Source: B4-G1 sp964393895 (lineage in GTDB: Bacteria; Chloroflexota; Anaerolineae; B4-G1). From it: DNA of 39,069 nucleotides. Below, piece by piece: positions 17,024 to 25,866 of the stretch. Both the position numbers and the translations under genes were made by a program. Where the stretch lies: contig CAYMWP010000025.1 of the NCBI GenBank assembly GCA_964393895.1, positions 1 through 39,069 of the forward strand, read 5' to 3'. The notes under the pieces were generated by a model. It had not been told where the DNA came from. It worked only from the letters and a program-made list of their open reading frames with translations, and ran no database searches. The first letter of the stretch is position 1. Each line of letters begins with the position of its first letter.

Positions 17024-17259
17024 GCGGGTGAGTAACCTTTCACTGGCTGGACCAGGAAGAGTTGGCAACCATTGGCATCATCCCTGGGACGTTCCGCATA
17101 CCGGTGGACATTGAGAATAGCGAGGACCTGAAGGAGGGTCAGACACTAGAGGCGTGTCAATAAGCCAACAAGGATGAGAAGAAGCGGCGGTGTCGTAAAC
17201 TCTTCAGTCGGGATAAGAATGATCTGCTCAACCTTAACCTGAAATGATGGAGGTTTCTT
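17024..17259 (+). other. Intergenic stretch with a short coding-like remnant
   Basis: Bases 17038-17163 read without a stop as HWLDQEELATIGIIPGTFRI then PVDIENSEDLKEGQTLEACQ. This looks protein-like but lacks a start and any partner region. I do not recognise it; it is probably the tail of a deleted gene. The last ~90 bases hold a CTCAACCTTAACCT sequence like the one before the importer ATPase, and the ribosome site ATGGAGG for the next gene. Confidence 0.35.
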
Positions 17260-18717
17260 ATGATTCAGTCATCTTTTGTCGAAAACAGATCCGTATTTTT
17301 CCGTGTCCTGAGCGATGATCAGATATGGGAGATCAAGCAGGCCGCCTTTGACGTCTTGGAAAAGACAGGCTGTGACGTGCTCCACCAGGGAGCGATAGAG
17401 CTGCTCAAGAAAGCTGGGGCGGTAGTCAGAGGCGAGCGGGTCAGAGTGGGCCGGCACATTGTCGAGGAGTGTATCCGCACTGCGCCCAAGGGCTTTACCA
17501 TCTATGACCGGGACGGGAACCGGGCGATGGAGGTCGAGGGGCGCAAGAGCTATTACGGTACTTCGACCGCCAGCCCCAATACCAGGGACGCCCTCACCGG
17601 CGAGATCCACGAGACGCGAGTGGCCGACATCGCTCTGGGGGCCAAGGTGGCCGATGCGCTGCCGAACATTGACTGGGTGATGCCGATGGGATCCTCTCAG
17701 GATGTGCCGGCTCTGGCCGCGGACGTGTACGAGTTCGAGGCGGTAGTGACTAACACGGCCAAGCCCATCGTCTTTATAGGGTATTCTCCCCGTGGCTTTG
17801 AGCTGGTCTACGAGATGGCGGCCGAAGTAGCCGGAGGGCTGGACAACCTCAGAGCTCGGCCTTTCTTGCTGGCCTACCCCGAGCCGATCTCGCCGCTGGT
17901 TGTCCCCGCTGAGGTAGTTGACCGCATGTTCATCGCTGCCGACCTGTTTATGCCTCAGATTCCAGGGCCAACGGTGCAGCTTGGCGCGACCGGTCCGGTG
18001 ACGCTGGCCGGGGACGTGACACAGCTTGTCGCCGAGGGGTTGATGAGTCTGACATTGATCCAGCTCCGGCGACCCGGTGCGCCTTGCTTCCTCGGCGGCA
18101 ACGTGGGCGTGCTCGACATGTCCACGGCCAATCTGAGCGTGGGGGCGCCTGAGATGAGCCTCGGGCTGGCCGTCCAGGCCGAGGTAGCCCAATCCTTCGG
18201 ATTGCCGACCTGGGGCTTGGCTGGGGCGACCGACGCCAAGACGTTGGATGCCCAGGCCGGGATCGAAAGCACCTTTTCGATTTTGGCCCAGGGGCTGGCT
18301 GGCCTGAACTTGATCCACGACGTGGGCTATATGGACATGGCTATGGTTTGCTCGGCCGAGATGCTTGTCATGGGCGACGAAGTGATCGGTATGGCCAAAC
18401 GCTTCATCCGCGGAGTTGAGGTTAACGCCGAGACGCTGGCCCGAGATGTGATCGAGAAGGTCGGCCCTGGTGGGCACTTTCTTCAGGAAGATCACACGGT
18501 GCGCCACTTTCGCCGGGAACTGTGGATGCCGAGCCTTCTGACGCGACAGCACTCGGCGGTCTGGCAAAAGGAAGGGGCCAAGGATATGGCTCAGCGCGTC
18601 CGCGAGAGAGTCAGAGAGATCGTTGAGGGTCACGAGGCCCCACCTTTGCCCGAAGAAACAGTGGCTGCGCTTGAGAAGCTGCGACGTCGAGGGGAAGAGG
18701 AATTGACCGCCAAGTGA
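17260..18717 (+). CDS. MttB-family methyltransferase-like protein, paralogue 3
   Basis: This 485-residue member of the trimethylamine/betaine:corrinoid methyltransferase superfamily has a good ATGGAGG ribosome site before the ATG. Family landmarks are KTGCDVLHQGAIELLKKAGA, YYGTSTASPN, GLNLIHDVGYMD and KVGPGGHFLQEDHTVRHFR. It is uninterrupted, so non-pyrrolysine. The residues after YYG differ from paralogues 2 and 5 (STASPN against GSDC), which suggests different substrate pockets. It is followed by a racemase-family gene 25 bases downstream, so methyl removal and stereochemical handling of the same amino acid could be coupled (inference). Confidence 0.9.
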   Translation: MIQSSFVENRSVFFRVLSDDQIWEIKQAAFDVLEKTGCDVLHQGAIELLKKAGAVVRGERVRVGRHIVEECIRTAPKGFTIYDRDGNRAMEVEGRKSYYGTSTASPNTRDALTGEIHETRVADIALGAKVADALPNIDWVMPMGSSQDVPALAADVYEFEAVVTNTAKPIVFIGYSPRGFELVYEMAAEVAGGLDNLRARPFLLAYPEPISPLVVPAEVVDRMFIAADLFMPQIPGPTVQLGATGPVTLAGDVTQLVAEGLMSLTLIQLRRPGAPCFLGGNVGVLDMSTANLSVGAPEMSLGLAVQAEVAQSFGLPTWGLAGATDAKTLDAQAGIESTFSILAQGLAGLNLIHDVGYMDMAMVCSAEMLVMGDEVIGMAKRFIRGVEVNAETLARDVIEKVGPGGHFLQEDHTVRHFRRELWMPSLLTRQHSAVWQKEGAKDMAQRVRERVREIVEGHEAPPLPEETVAALEKLRRRGEEELTAK

Positions 18718-18742
18718 TTGACCGTCGAAGGAGGAGAGGCCG

Positions 18743-19528
18743 GTGTATCAGAACAGAGATATGGGTATCAACTATATCAAGGCTCGGAGGGATCATCGTT
18801 GCTATGGCATGGGTCTGGGCATCATCATTTTGGACGATGTCTATCCGGGTTTTCCCGGTGACGTGCGCAACGCCAGCGCCTACCCGTTTCCCATCCAATA
18901 CGAGATCGCCGAGGGGGTGGATATAACGGCGTTGGTTCACAAAGCGGACAAGTCCCCGTGTCGGGAGCCGATCAGGCGGGCGGCCAAGAAACTGGAGCAA
19001 ATGGGCTGCCGGGCCATCGCTGCCGAATGCGGTTACTTTGCCTACTTCCAGGAAGACATCGCTAGCCACGTAGACGTGCCAGTGTTCATGTCCAGCCTGC
19101 TCCAAGTACCCTGGGCCCAGCGACTCATCGGCCCCAATAAGGTGGTGGGCCTCTTGGCGGCCCGGAAGGACAAGCTGACGCAAGCCCATCTGGAGGCCGT
19201 CGGCATCCAGCCTGGCAGCAACTATGTCGTGGATGGTGCCGAAGATGACGGCCGCTGCCCAGAGTTCGAGCATCTGTGGTACGCACCCGAGCGAACCGAC
19301 CCGCCCGGGGCCTACTATGACAAGGCAAAGAAGGACTTTTTGAAAGTGGCCACCGAGTTCTATCGGGACCACCCCAATATGGGGGCTATGGTGTTGGAGT
19401 GTACCGGCTTCCAACCTTTCGCCCGTGCCCTCCAGCGAGAGATCGATATCCCGATCTTTAGTTGGGGCACGCTGTTGGATTATGCCTACTCGGTAGCAGT
19501 TCACCGGGACTACTATGGGCACGTGTAG
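18743..19528 (+). CDS. Aspartate/glutamate racemase-family protein
   Basis: This protein has 261 residues from GTG 18743, preceded by GGAGGAGAGG. The two-domain Asp/Glu/hydantoin racemase fold is indicated by two cysteine motifs, AAECGYF in the first half and VLECTGF in the second. These are the positions of the paired acid/base cysteines in cofactor-independent racemases. Relatives include hydantoin racemases, maleate isomerases and arylmalonate decarboxylases, so the exact reaction is open. Between an MttB paralogue and an MFS transporter, it probably interconverts amino acid stereoisomers of the imported compound. Confidence 0.8.
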   Translation: MYQNRDMGINYIKARRDHRCYGMGLGIIILDDVYPGFPGDVRNASAYPFPIQYEIAEGVDITALVHKADKSPCREPIRRAAKKLEQMGCRAIAAECGYFAYFQEDIASHVDVPVFMSSLLQVPWAQRLIGPNKVVGLLAARKDKLTQAHLEAVGIQPGSNYVVDGAEDDGRCPEFEHLWYAPERTDPPGAYYDKAKKDFLKVATEFYRDHPNMGAMVLECTGFQPFARALQREIDIPIFSWGTLLDYAYSVAVHRDYYGHV

Positions 19529-19556
19529 GCAGCAGCACTAGCCGTGCGATTGGACA

Positions 19557-20783
19557 GTGACCAGCAAAGTGCAGCGGCGCGGGTTGAACAGGTGGCTTGT
19601 CTCAGGTGCTGGCAGCAGGCTGGTCGTGGTGATCCTGTTTCTCCATATGCTGCTGCTTGGGTTGACCCAGCTTGTCACACCTCTGTACTCGCTGACTCTT
19701 GGGGCTTCACAAGTTGCCCTGGGAATCGTGGTCGGCGCTTTCGGCGTCGCAGGGATACTGCTATCAATCCTCAGCGGTGCTCTGTCCGATCATTTTGGAC
19801 GGCGACAGATGATCTCTATATCGTTTGTGTTCTGGATAGGGGCCGGTGCGGTGAGCCTATTGGCTCCTCCGGTGCTATGGCTGGTGTGTGGTCAGATACT
19901 GGTAGGTGTAGCAGACCTCTGTCTGTGGGTTGCCGCGATGACCTATTTGACCGAGATCGCTCCCCAAGGCAAGCATGCTGAACTCCTGAGCCTGGGCACG
20001 GGGATGATGGGATTGGGGTTGATGGTCGGGCCGGCCGTTGGTGGTCTCGTTGGTCGCCACCTAATTTTGGGTATCCAACCAGCCTTCATATTGGTTGTTC
20101 TGCTCGGGATACTGGGATTGATTCTCTCCTACAGACTGTCTAGCACAAGGCTCTCAGCACTGGAGCGAGGCGGGTTTCGCAGACAGGTCCGTCTGTCCCA
20201 TCGCGGTGCTTTTGTGCTAGTTGGAAGGAACCGGTCTGTACGTATGGCTATGTCGGTCATGATGCTGGGAACGGCGAGTTGGATGGCAGTGGGGCGTTCC
20301 TTTTACCTGGTGTACATGAACCGCCTGGGATTCTCCACAGAGCTCATTGGCCTGTTGTCCACGCTCAGGGCCGGTGCGATGACGCTGGCGCAATTCAGTT
20401 TTGCTTTCCTGGCCAGCCATTTAGGGGCGATGGTGACCATGCTTTCAGGCGTGGCTGTCGGAGGCCTGGCTCTGATGTTGACCCCTTGGTTGACTACGGC
20501 TCCAGCCCTGGCGCTGGTTGGATGTGTTGGAAGTGGCGCGGACCGGCTGCGCAACCCTGGTATGTTCACAATGATCGCCGAGGGTACTGATCAGGATAGC
20601 CGGGCGCTGGCCGTCGCGCTGCTCAACGTGGCATGGGCGACCACACAAACGGTGTTCCCTCCGGTCCTGGGGATGATCGTCGAGAGAACCACGCTTTCGG
20701 TGTCGTTCTTGCTCGTTGGGGCCCTTGTGGCTTTCTTTTCGGTCGTGTTGTACGTGTGGAACCGGCGGGTAGAGGTGGCGTGA
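19557..20783 (+). CDS. Major facilitator superfamily transporter
   Basis: This 408-residue inner-membrane carrier has about 12 hydrophobic segments. The family A-like motif SDHFGRRQM lies between segments 2 and 3, and PxxGG-type sequence (GPAVGG) near segment 5. The start GTG 19557 lies 28 bases after the racemase gene; I see no strong ribosome site, so the start is uncertain by a few codons. Basic residues before the first segment agree with a cytoplasmic N-terminus. The substrate is unknown. It may export a product or import a second substrate of the island. Confidence 0.85.
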   Translation: MTSKVQRRGLNRWLVSGAGSRLVVVILFLHMLLLGLTQLVTPLYSLTLGASQVALGIVVGAFGVAGILLSILSGALSDHFGRRQMISISFVFWIGAGAVSLLAPPVLWLVCGQILVGVADLCLWVAAMTYLTEIAPQGKHAELLSLGTGMMGLGLMVGPAVGGLVGRHLILGIQPAFILVVLLGILGLILSYRLSSTRLSALERGGFRRQVRLSHRGAFVLVGRNRSVRMAMSVMMLGTASWMAVGRSFYLVYMNRLGFSTELIGLLSTLRAGAMTLAQFSFAFLASHLGAMVTMLSGVAVGGLALMLTPWLTTAPALALVGCVGSGADRLRNPGMFTMIAEGTDQDSRALAVALLNVAWATTQTVFPPVLGMIVERTTLSVSFLLVGALVAFFSVVLYVWNRRVEVA

Positions 20784-20838
20784 CCCGGCCCCTGCTTTGG
20801 GACTGTGCGAATCAGAATACGAGATAAGAGGGTGGAAG

Positions 20839-21834
20839 ATGACGCTTGTGGAAGAGTTTGTGGTCGCCTTTGGTGTCTGGGAGGTGGCGTGGCCCTATAT
20901 CCACATGATCGTGGATGAACAAGAGATGGAGCTCATCGTTGGGATGCAGGACCGACCGATGACGGTGGACGAGGTGGCCGATCTTTTGGAGATGACCCGC
21001 GACCGGGCATCCGACTTTCTCTACAGGTGTTACCGCCGGTGCATCGTGAACAAGACGGGCGCGGGTGAGGGCGCACAGTACACTCCCGCCGACTTTGGCG
21101 CGCGGCTGGATCACTTTGCCAAGTACGAGAACTGGGACGATATACCGGCCCACGCCCGCAAGGCGATCGATCGCCGTTTCTTGGACGAGTTTATCTCCAA
21201 GCACCGGTCAAATGTGCAGCGCAAGATGTTGGGGCTGGCGTCCGAGGATACCCTGCCCAACGATACAGTGCTGTTGCTGGGTGAAGTCGAGGAGATGATC
21301 GAGGCTGCTTCCGACATCGTCGTTCAGCCGTGTGATTGCCGGCGGCTGGGTCAGAACTGCGATCGCCCGGTGGAGGTCTGCATATGGCTGGACGAAGGCG
21401 CTCGTGAGGCCCTGGATCGGGGATATGGGCGCAGGCTGACCAAAGAGGAGGCCAAGGATCTGGTGCGCTGGGCCGACAGGAAAGGACTGATGCACACTGC
21501 CGACAGCGAATGGCAAGAACGTGGTCTGCACGCGATCTGCAACTGCTGCGCCTGCGACTGCTATCCTTTCAGGGCGGCCCAGGAGCTGAACAGCAAAGGC
21601 GTCTGGCCCAGGAGTCGATATGTCGCGGTGTACGATCAGGAGCGATGTAACTTTTGTGGGACGTGCGTCCGACGGTGTTTTTTTTCCGCCTTCTATCACG
21701 ACGATTCTATGGTCGAGGTAGGTGGCAATACGCGGAAGGGCGTCTGCTTTGACCCTGATGCGTGTTGGGGCTGTGGCCTGTGTGTGAGTACCTGCCCCGA
21801 AGGCGCTATCACGATGAGGCAATTGGGAGGTTGA
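20839..21834 (+). CDS. Fe-S protein: N-terminal helical (winged-helix-like) domain, Cys clusters and two 4Fe-4S ferredoxin motifs
   Basis: This protein has 331 residues from ATG 20839, chosen for GAGGGTGG upstream; an earlier in-frame ATG at 20797 lacks a ribosome site. Residues 1-90 resemble a winged-helix module (MTVDEVADLLEMTRDRASDFL). Cysteine groups follow: CDCRRLGQNC and a further Cys near 163-180, CNCCACDC at about 233-240, then CNFCGTCVRRC (about 269) and CWGCGLCVSTCP (about 308), a dicluster ferredoxin. It is probably a cytoplasmic electron carrier. Next to methyltransferases, a role in low-potential reactivation of Co(II) corrinoid protein, as RamA does, is plausible. However, the ATPase-like domain of RamA is missing, so that is only a hypothesis. 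Confidence 0.75.
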   Translation: MTLVEEFVVAFGVWEVAWPYIHMIVDEQEMELIVGMQDRPMTVDEVADLLEMTRDRASDFLYRCYRRCIVNKTGAGEGAQYTPADFGARLDHFAKYENWDDIPAHARKAIDRRFLDEFISKHRSNVQRKMLGLASEDTLPNDTVLLLGEVEEMIEAASDIVVQPCDCRRLGQNCDRPVEVCIWLDEGAREALDRGYGRRLTKEEAKDLVRWADRKGLMHTADSEWQERGLHAICNCCACDCYPFRAAQELNSKGVWPRSRYVAVYDQERCNFCGTCVRRCFFSAFYHDDSMVEVGGNTRKGVCFDPDACWGCGLCVSTCPEGAITMRQLGG

Positions 21835-21889
21835 CGGGGACCATGCCGTGAGCATGCCGATGGTCCTTGAGTAGAAAGGAGATATGGAA

Positions 21890-22918
21890 ATGAAAGCAGT
21901 TCGTTTGGTCCAAGTTGGCCAGCCACTGGAATTAGAGGAGGTTTCTGTGCCGCCCGTCGGCCCCCGAGATGTCCTGGTGCGGGTCAAGGCTGCGGGTATC
22001 TGCCACTCAGACGTCCATTATCGGGCTGGGGTCTCACCTGCGGAGCCACTTCCGCTGACCCTGGGTCACGAGGTCGCCGGAATCGTCGAGCAAGTGGGAG
22101 CGGAGGTCGCGACCGTCCGGGTCGGTGCCCGCGTATGTCTACACTACATGGTCACCTGCGGCGATTGTATCTATTGCAGCATGGGCAGCGAGCAGTTCTG
22201 CAGATCCGGCCAGATGCTCGGCAAGAACCGGGATGGCGGCTACGCCGAATATATCAGCGTACCAGCGCGGAATGCCTTCCCCCTGCCTGATGAAATCCCC
22301 TTCGAACAGGGTGCGATTATGATGTGTTCCTCATCCACCTCGTTTCACGCTTTGCGCAAGGGACGGGTCACGGCTGGGGACTCTGTCGCCGTTTTTGGCG
22401 TCGGGGGGTTGGGAATGTCCGCGGTGCAGTTGGCCAGGGCTTTTGGGGCATTCGACGTATTCGCGGTGGATATCGACGCCGACAAGCTGCGAATGGCCGA
22501 GAGATTTGGTGCTATCCCAGTTGACGCATCAAAGACCGATCCGGTGGCCGAGATCAGGCGGCTGAGCGACGGTCGCGGGGTCGACGTCGCCTTGGAGATG
22601 ATCGGCCTCTCGTTGACGGTGCGACAGGCGATAGAATCGCTGGCCGTTTTTGGGCGCGCGGTCATGGTTGGGCTCACCGACAAGACCACCGAGATCGAGA
22701 CCTACCGCGAGTTAATCTGTCGCGAGGCTGAGCTCATCGGCTCGGCCGATCACCTGGCCCACGAACTGCCCACGCTGATCGAGTTGGCGCGCCGGGGCGC
22801 GCTCGATCTCTCTCAGGTAGTCACAGAGACGGTGTCCCTGGACGCCGGAAGGATCAACGCCGCGATGGACCGCATCGAGAGTTATGGCAGTGGTGTACGC
22901 GTCGTGATCACACCCTGA
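21890..22918 (+). CDS. Zinc-dependent medium-chain dehydrogenase, second copy
   Basis: This protein has 342 residues from ATG 21890, which sits 8 bases after AAGGAG; an in-frame ATG two codons earlier would be only 2 bases from it. Catalytic zinc ligands are Cys38 and the GHE at 60-61. Structural zinc cysteines are 90, 93, 96 and 104. The nucleotide motif is GVGGLGMSAVQLA. It has the same fold as the enzyme at 8361, but the sequences are clearly distinct, so it is not a recent duplicate. It probably oxidises a hydroxylated intermediate. It ends only 19 bases before the ammonia-lyase-like gene. Confidence 0.88.
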   Translation: MKAVRLVQVGQPLELEEVSVPPVGPRDVLVRVKAAGICHSDVHYRAGVSPAEPLPLTLGHEVAGIVEQVGAEVATVRVGARVCLHYMVTCGDCIYCSMGSEQFCRSGQMLGKNRDGGYAEYISVPARNAFPLPDEIPFEQGAIMMCSSSTSFHALRKGRVTAGDSVAVFGVGGLGMSAVQLARAFGAFDVFAVDIDADKLRMAERFGAIPVDASKTDPVAEIRRLSDGRGVDVALEMIGLSLTVRQAIESLAVFGRAVMVGLTDKTTEIETYRELICREAELIGSADHLAHELPTLIELARRGALDLSQVVTETVSLDAGRINAAMDRIESYGSGVRVVITP

Positions 22919-22937
22919 GGGCTTGGTTAACACGCAC

Positions 22938-24332
22938 ATGGCCCGTATCAATCGCGTTCTCACCACACCCGCCGCAGGCGGGTACTACACCGAGGACCTG
23001 TCCGCCCTCCAGTCTCGTTCCATCCCTCTGGCTGATCGGTACACCGCTGCGCCCGTAACGCCCGGCTTCCGGGCCGTTCGGGAGGTGGCTGAGGCTGTCT
23101 CTGTGGGCTTGGTGCTGGATAGTGGCGATGTGGCCTGGGGGGACTGTGTCGCTGTGGCCTACAGCGGCAAGGCCGGCCGTGACCCGGTCTTTCGCGCCAA
23201 AGACGGCATCGCCACAATTCAGCAGGTGGTGTCTCCGGTGCTCCAAGGGCGCGAGATCGCAACCTTTCGCCACCTCGCCGAGGAAGTGGATGGCCTGATC
23301 GAATCGGTGGAAATTCCCCAACCTGTGTCCCAGCCCAGAGGATTGACCCGGCGCGATCTGTTAGCGGCGCCGATCCGTCTATGGCGGGATGCTCAGGGGC
23401 AAGGCGAAGAGAAAGGTCCGCCTGTGGAGTGGGCCACGGTGGATCGACGGCTGCACACCGCCGTCCGTTATGGTGTGAGCCAGGCGCTGCTAAGGGCGGT
23501 CGCCTGGTCGCGGGGTATGACGATGGCCGAGGTGATCGCTGAAGAGTGGAATCTCCCGTGGCCCGACGCGCCGGTTCCCATCCACGCTCAGTCGGGAGGC
23601 GAGCGGTACCACAACGCAGACAAGATGATCGCCCGCCGGGTGGCCTCGCTGCCCCACGCCTTGGTGGACGATATCCCGGAGCAGCTCGGCGATGAGGGCG
23701 TCGCACTGACGCGGTATGTGCGCTGGCTCAAAGGGCGCATCCAGGAACTGGGCGCCCCCGACTATCACCCCACTATTCACCTGGACGTGCACGGTGGGCT
23801 GGGCGTGATCTTTGAGAACAACCTGGGCCGTGTGCTGGGACATCTCTACGCCCTGGAGTTGGCGGCGCAGCCCTATCTGCTGCGGGTCGAGTGCCCGGTG
23901 ATGATGGAGAGCCGGGAGGCTCAGATCGAGGAGATAAAGACGCTGCGCGAGTACGTGCGCTTCCGCAAGATGAAGGTACAGCTCGTCGTTGACGAGTGGG
24001 CCAACACCCTGGAGGACATTCGTGCCTTTGTAGATGCTCAGGCCGCCGATGTAATCCAGATCAAGATGCCGGATCTGGGCAGCGTACACAACTCGGTCGA
24101 GGCGGTGCTGGCCTGCAAGGCAGGAGGCATCGGTGCATTTCTGGGCGGCAGCTGTTGTGAGACGGACCTTTCGGCCAAGGTGGCCGTTCACGTCGCCCTG
24201 GCTGCCCGGCCAGACATGATGATGGCCAAGCCGGGCGTGGGGGTGGACGAGGGCGTCATGCTGGTGCAGAATGAGATGTCCCGCGCGCTGACCACCATTC
24301 AAGCACGTGGCGATAGAATCATCCAAGACTAG
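22938..24332 (+). CDS. Methylaspartate ammonia-lyase-like (enolase superfamily) enzyme
   Basis: This protein has 464 residues from ATG 22938 (a TTG 15 bases earlier is possible; no clear ribosome site supports either). The catalytic barrel matches methylaspartate ammonia-lyase: LDVHGGLG, the metal-binding acids, QIKMPDLGSVHNSVEAVLAC with the base lysine, and GGSCCETD where the classic enzyme has GGSCNETD. The known reaction removes ammonia from 3-methylaspartate to give mesaconate in glutamate fermentation, but no glutamate mutase genes are present here. At 464 residues it is somewhat longer than the ~413-residue reference enzyme. A related C-N lyase reaction on an N-methyl or substituted amino acid is possible. 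Confidence 0.8.
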   Translation: MARINRVLTTPAAGGYYTEDLSALQSRSIPLADRYTAAPVTPGFRAVREVAEAVSVGLVLDSGDVAWGDCVAVAYSGKAGRDPVFRAKDGIATIQQVVSPVLQGREIATFRHLAEEVDGLIESVEIPQPVSQPRGLTRRDLLAAPIRLWRDAQGQGEEKGPPVEWATVDRRLHTAVRYGVSQALLRAVAWSRGMTMAEVIAEEWNLPWPDAPVPIHAQSGGERYHNADKMIARRVASLPHALVDDIPEQLGDEGVALTRYVRWLKGRIQELGAPDYHPTIHLDVHGGLGVIFENNLGRVLGHLYALELAAQPYLLRVECPVMMESREAQIEEIKTLREYVRFRKMKVQLVVDEWANTLEDIRAFVDAQAADVIQIKMPDLGSVHNSVEAVLACKAGGIGAFLGGSCCETDLSAKVAVHVALAARPDMMMAKPGVGVDEGVMLVQNEMSRALTTIQARGDRIIQD

Positions 24333-24349
24333 AGTATGGGAGGTGATGA

Positions 24350-25798
24350 GTGGACGCTAACTACTTTGTCTATCAGACGCCGCAATTCCGTGTGCTATCT
24401 GATCAGCAGATCGAAAAAGTCTACCAGGCGACGCTGGAATGTTTGCACCGGACCGGCGTCAACGTGCTCAATGCTGAAGCACGCGAGTTACTGGCAGCAG
24501 CCGGCGCGCACGTGGATGGCGTGCGGGTACGTTTTCCGCCGCACATCATCCAGGATGGTGTGGCCGCCAACCCTCGCTCGTTCGCCCTGTGGGGTCGTGA
24601 TCCCAACCACCGGATGCAAATCGTACCGGATCGGGTCTACTTTGGTCCAGGGCCTACGTGCACCTATTTCATCGATCCACAGACCGGCGAGCGACGCAAA
24701 TCGCGCCGGGGGGATCCTGGCCTAACCGCCTTGATCTGCGACGCATTGGACAACATTGATTACGTGATGAGTCTGTCTTTGATCGATGATGTTCATCATC
24801 GTCTGGCGCCGGTTTACGAGTTCGCCGAGATGGTGGCCAACACCGGCAAGCCGGTGCTGGCGTGGGCATACAGTGTGGATAATGTATCCGACATTTACCA
24901 GATCGCCCTGGCGGCCGCAGGCGGTGAAGAGGCTTTTCGGGCGCGTCCGTTCTTTGCGCTCTTCTCCACGTTCCAAGCTCCGTTGCAGCACACCGATGAT
25001 GAGTTGGCGAGCGTGTTCTGGGCCGCCGAGCGCGGCCTGCCCATCATCTACATCGGCGGCGGCACCGCCGGGTTGACCTCACCGGTCACCGGTGCGGGTA
25101 CGCTCGTCATCTCATTGGCCGGTGCATTGAGCGGCCTGGCCATCATCCATCTCAAGCAACGGGGCGCGGCGGTGTGTCTCGGCTGTGTGCCGGAGGCCGT
25201 GGACCTGCGCACGTCTCGGCCAGCCTACGGCAGCCCCGAGATGAGCCTGTACAGTGCGGCCATGTCCGATATCTTTCGCTATCTTGGTCTGCCTCTGATG
25301 GGCACGGCTGGAGCCTCTGAGGCCAAGGTGCTCGATCTGCAGGCCGCTGTCGAGAGCACGGTCCAGGTGATACTCTCAGGCTTGAGTGGGGCGACGCTGG
25401 TTCACGATGTTGGCTTCCTGGACTGCGCCGATATTGGATCGCTAGAGATGCTGGTGATGAATGACGAGATCATCGCTATGGCCCGCCGCATTATGCGAGG
25501 GATAGAGGTCAGCGACGACACCTTGATGCTGGATTTGATAGATCAGGTTGGACCAGGAGGAGAGTTTCTGTCCACCAGAGAGACGGCTAAGCGCTGTCGC
25601 GAGGAAATCTGGACCCCGACGTTGACGGATCGCAGTGCGTGGGTCAACTGGGAGTCGGCCGGCGCGCAGACGATGCACGACCGTATCAGGGCGAAGGTGG
25701 CAGAGCTCCTGGCAAACCACAGGCCTCCGCCATTGCCGGAGGGTGCGGCGGAGAGGATTCAGGCCGTTCTGGAGGCGGCGGAGGCGCGTGTCAAGTGA
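24350..25798 (+). CDS. MttB-family methyltransferase-like protein, paralogue 4
   Basis: This protein has 482 residues from GTG 24350, 7-8 bases after a strong GGGAGGTGA ribosome site. Family landmarks are RTGVNVLNAEARELLAAAGA, YFGPGPTCTYFIDPQTGERR, ATLVHDVGFLDCADIGSLEM and QVGPGGEFLSTRETAKRCR. It has no internal stop, so it is non-pyrrolysine. It lies 17 bases after the ammonia-lyase-like gene and ahead of the opine dehydrogenase. This suggests one operon in which a methylated amino compound is demethylated, oxidised or deaminated; the substrate is unknown. Confidence 0.9.
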   Translation: MDANYFVYQTPQFRVLSDQQIEKVYQATLECLHRTGVNVLNAEARELLAAAGAHVDGVRVRFPPHIIQDGVAANPRSFALWGRDPNHRMQIVPDRVYFGPGPTCTYFIDPQTGERRKSRRGDPGLTALICDALDNIDYVMSLSLIDDVHHRLAPVYEFAEMVANTGKPVLAWAYSVDNVSDIYQIALAAAGGEEAFRARPFFALFSTFQAPLQHTDDELASVFWAAERGLPIIYIGGGTAGLTSPVTGAGTLVISLAGALSGLAIIHLKQRGAAVCLGCVPEAVDLRTSRPAYGSPEMSLYSAAMSDIFRYLGLPLMGTAGASEAKVLDLQAAVESTVQVILSGLSGATLVHDVGFLDCADIGSLEMLVMNDEIIAMARRIMRGIEVSDDTLMLDLIDQVGPGGEFLSTRETAKRCREEIWTPTLTDRSAWVNWESAGAQTMHDRIRAKVAELLANHRPPPLPEGAAERIQAVLEAAEARVK

Positions 25799-25866
25799 GT
25801 CGTAAAACGTGGAATGTGGGGGCATGACAAAGAGATATCGGACCGAGTCCTTTTTGGAGGTGTAGA

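Noticed and set aside
17269..18633. Minus-strand open frame of 454 residues
   Set aside because: It mirrors MttB paralogue 3. It has no ribosome site and no recognisable protein features.
22938..24332. Complete methylaspartate pathway of glutamate fermentation
   Set aside because: The ammonia-lyase-like enzyme is present, but no glutamate mutase S/E or mesaconase genes occur in the window. The unknown protein at 14748 does not match the mutase E subunit.
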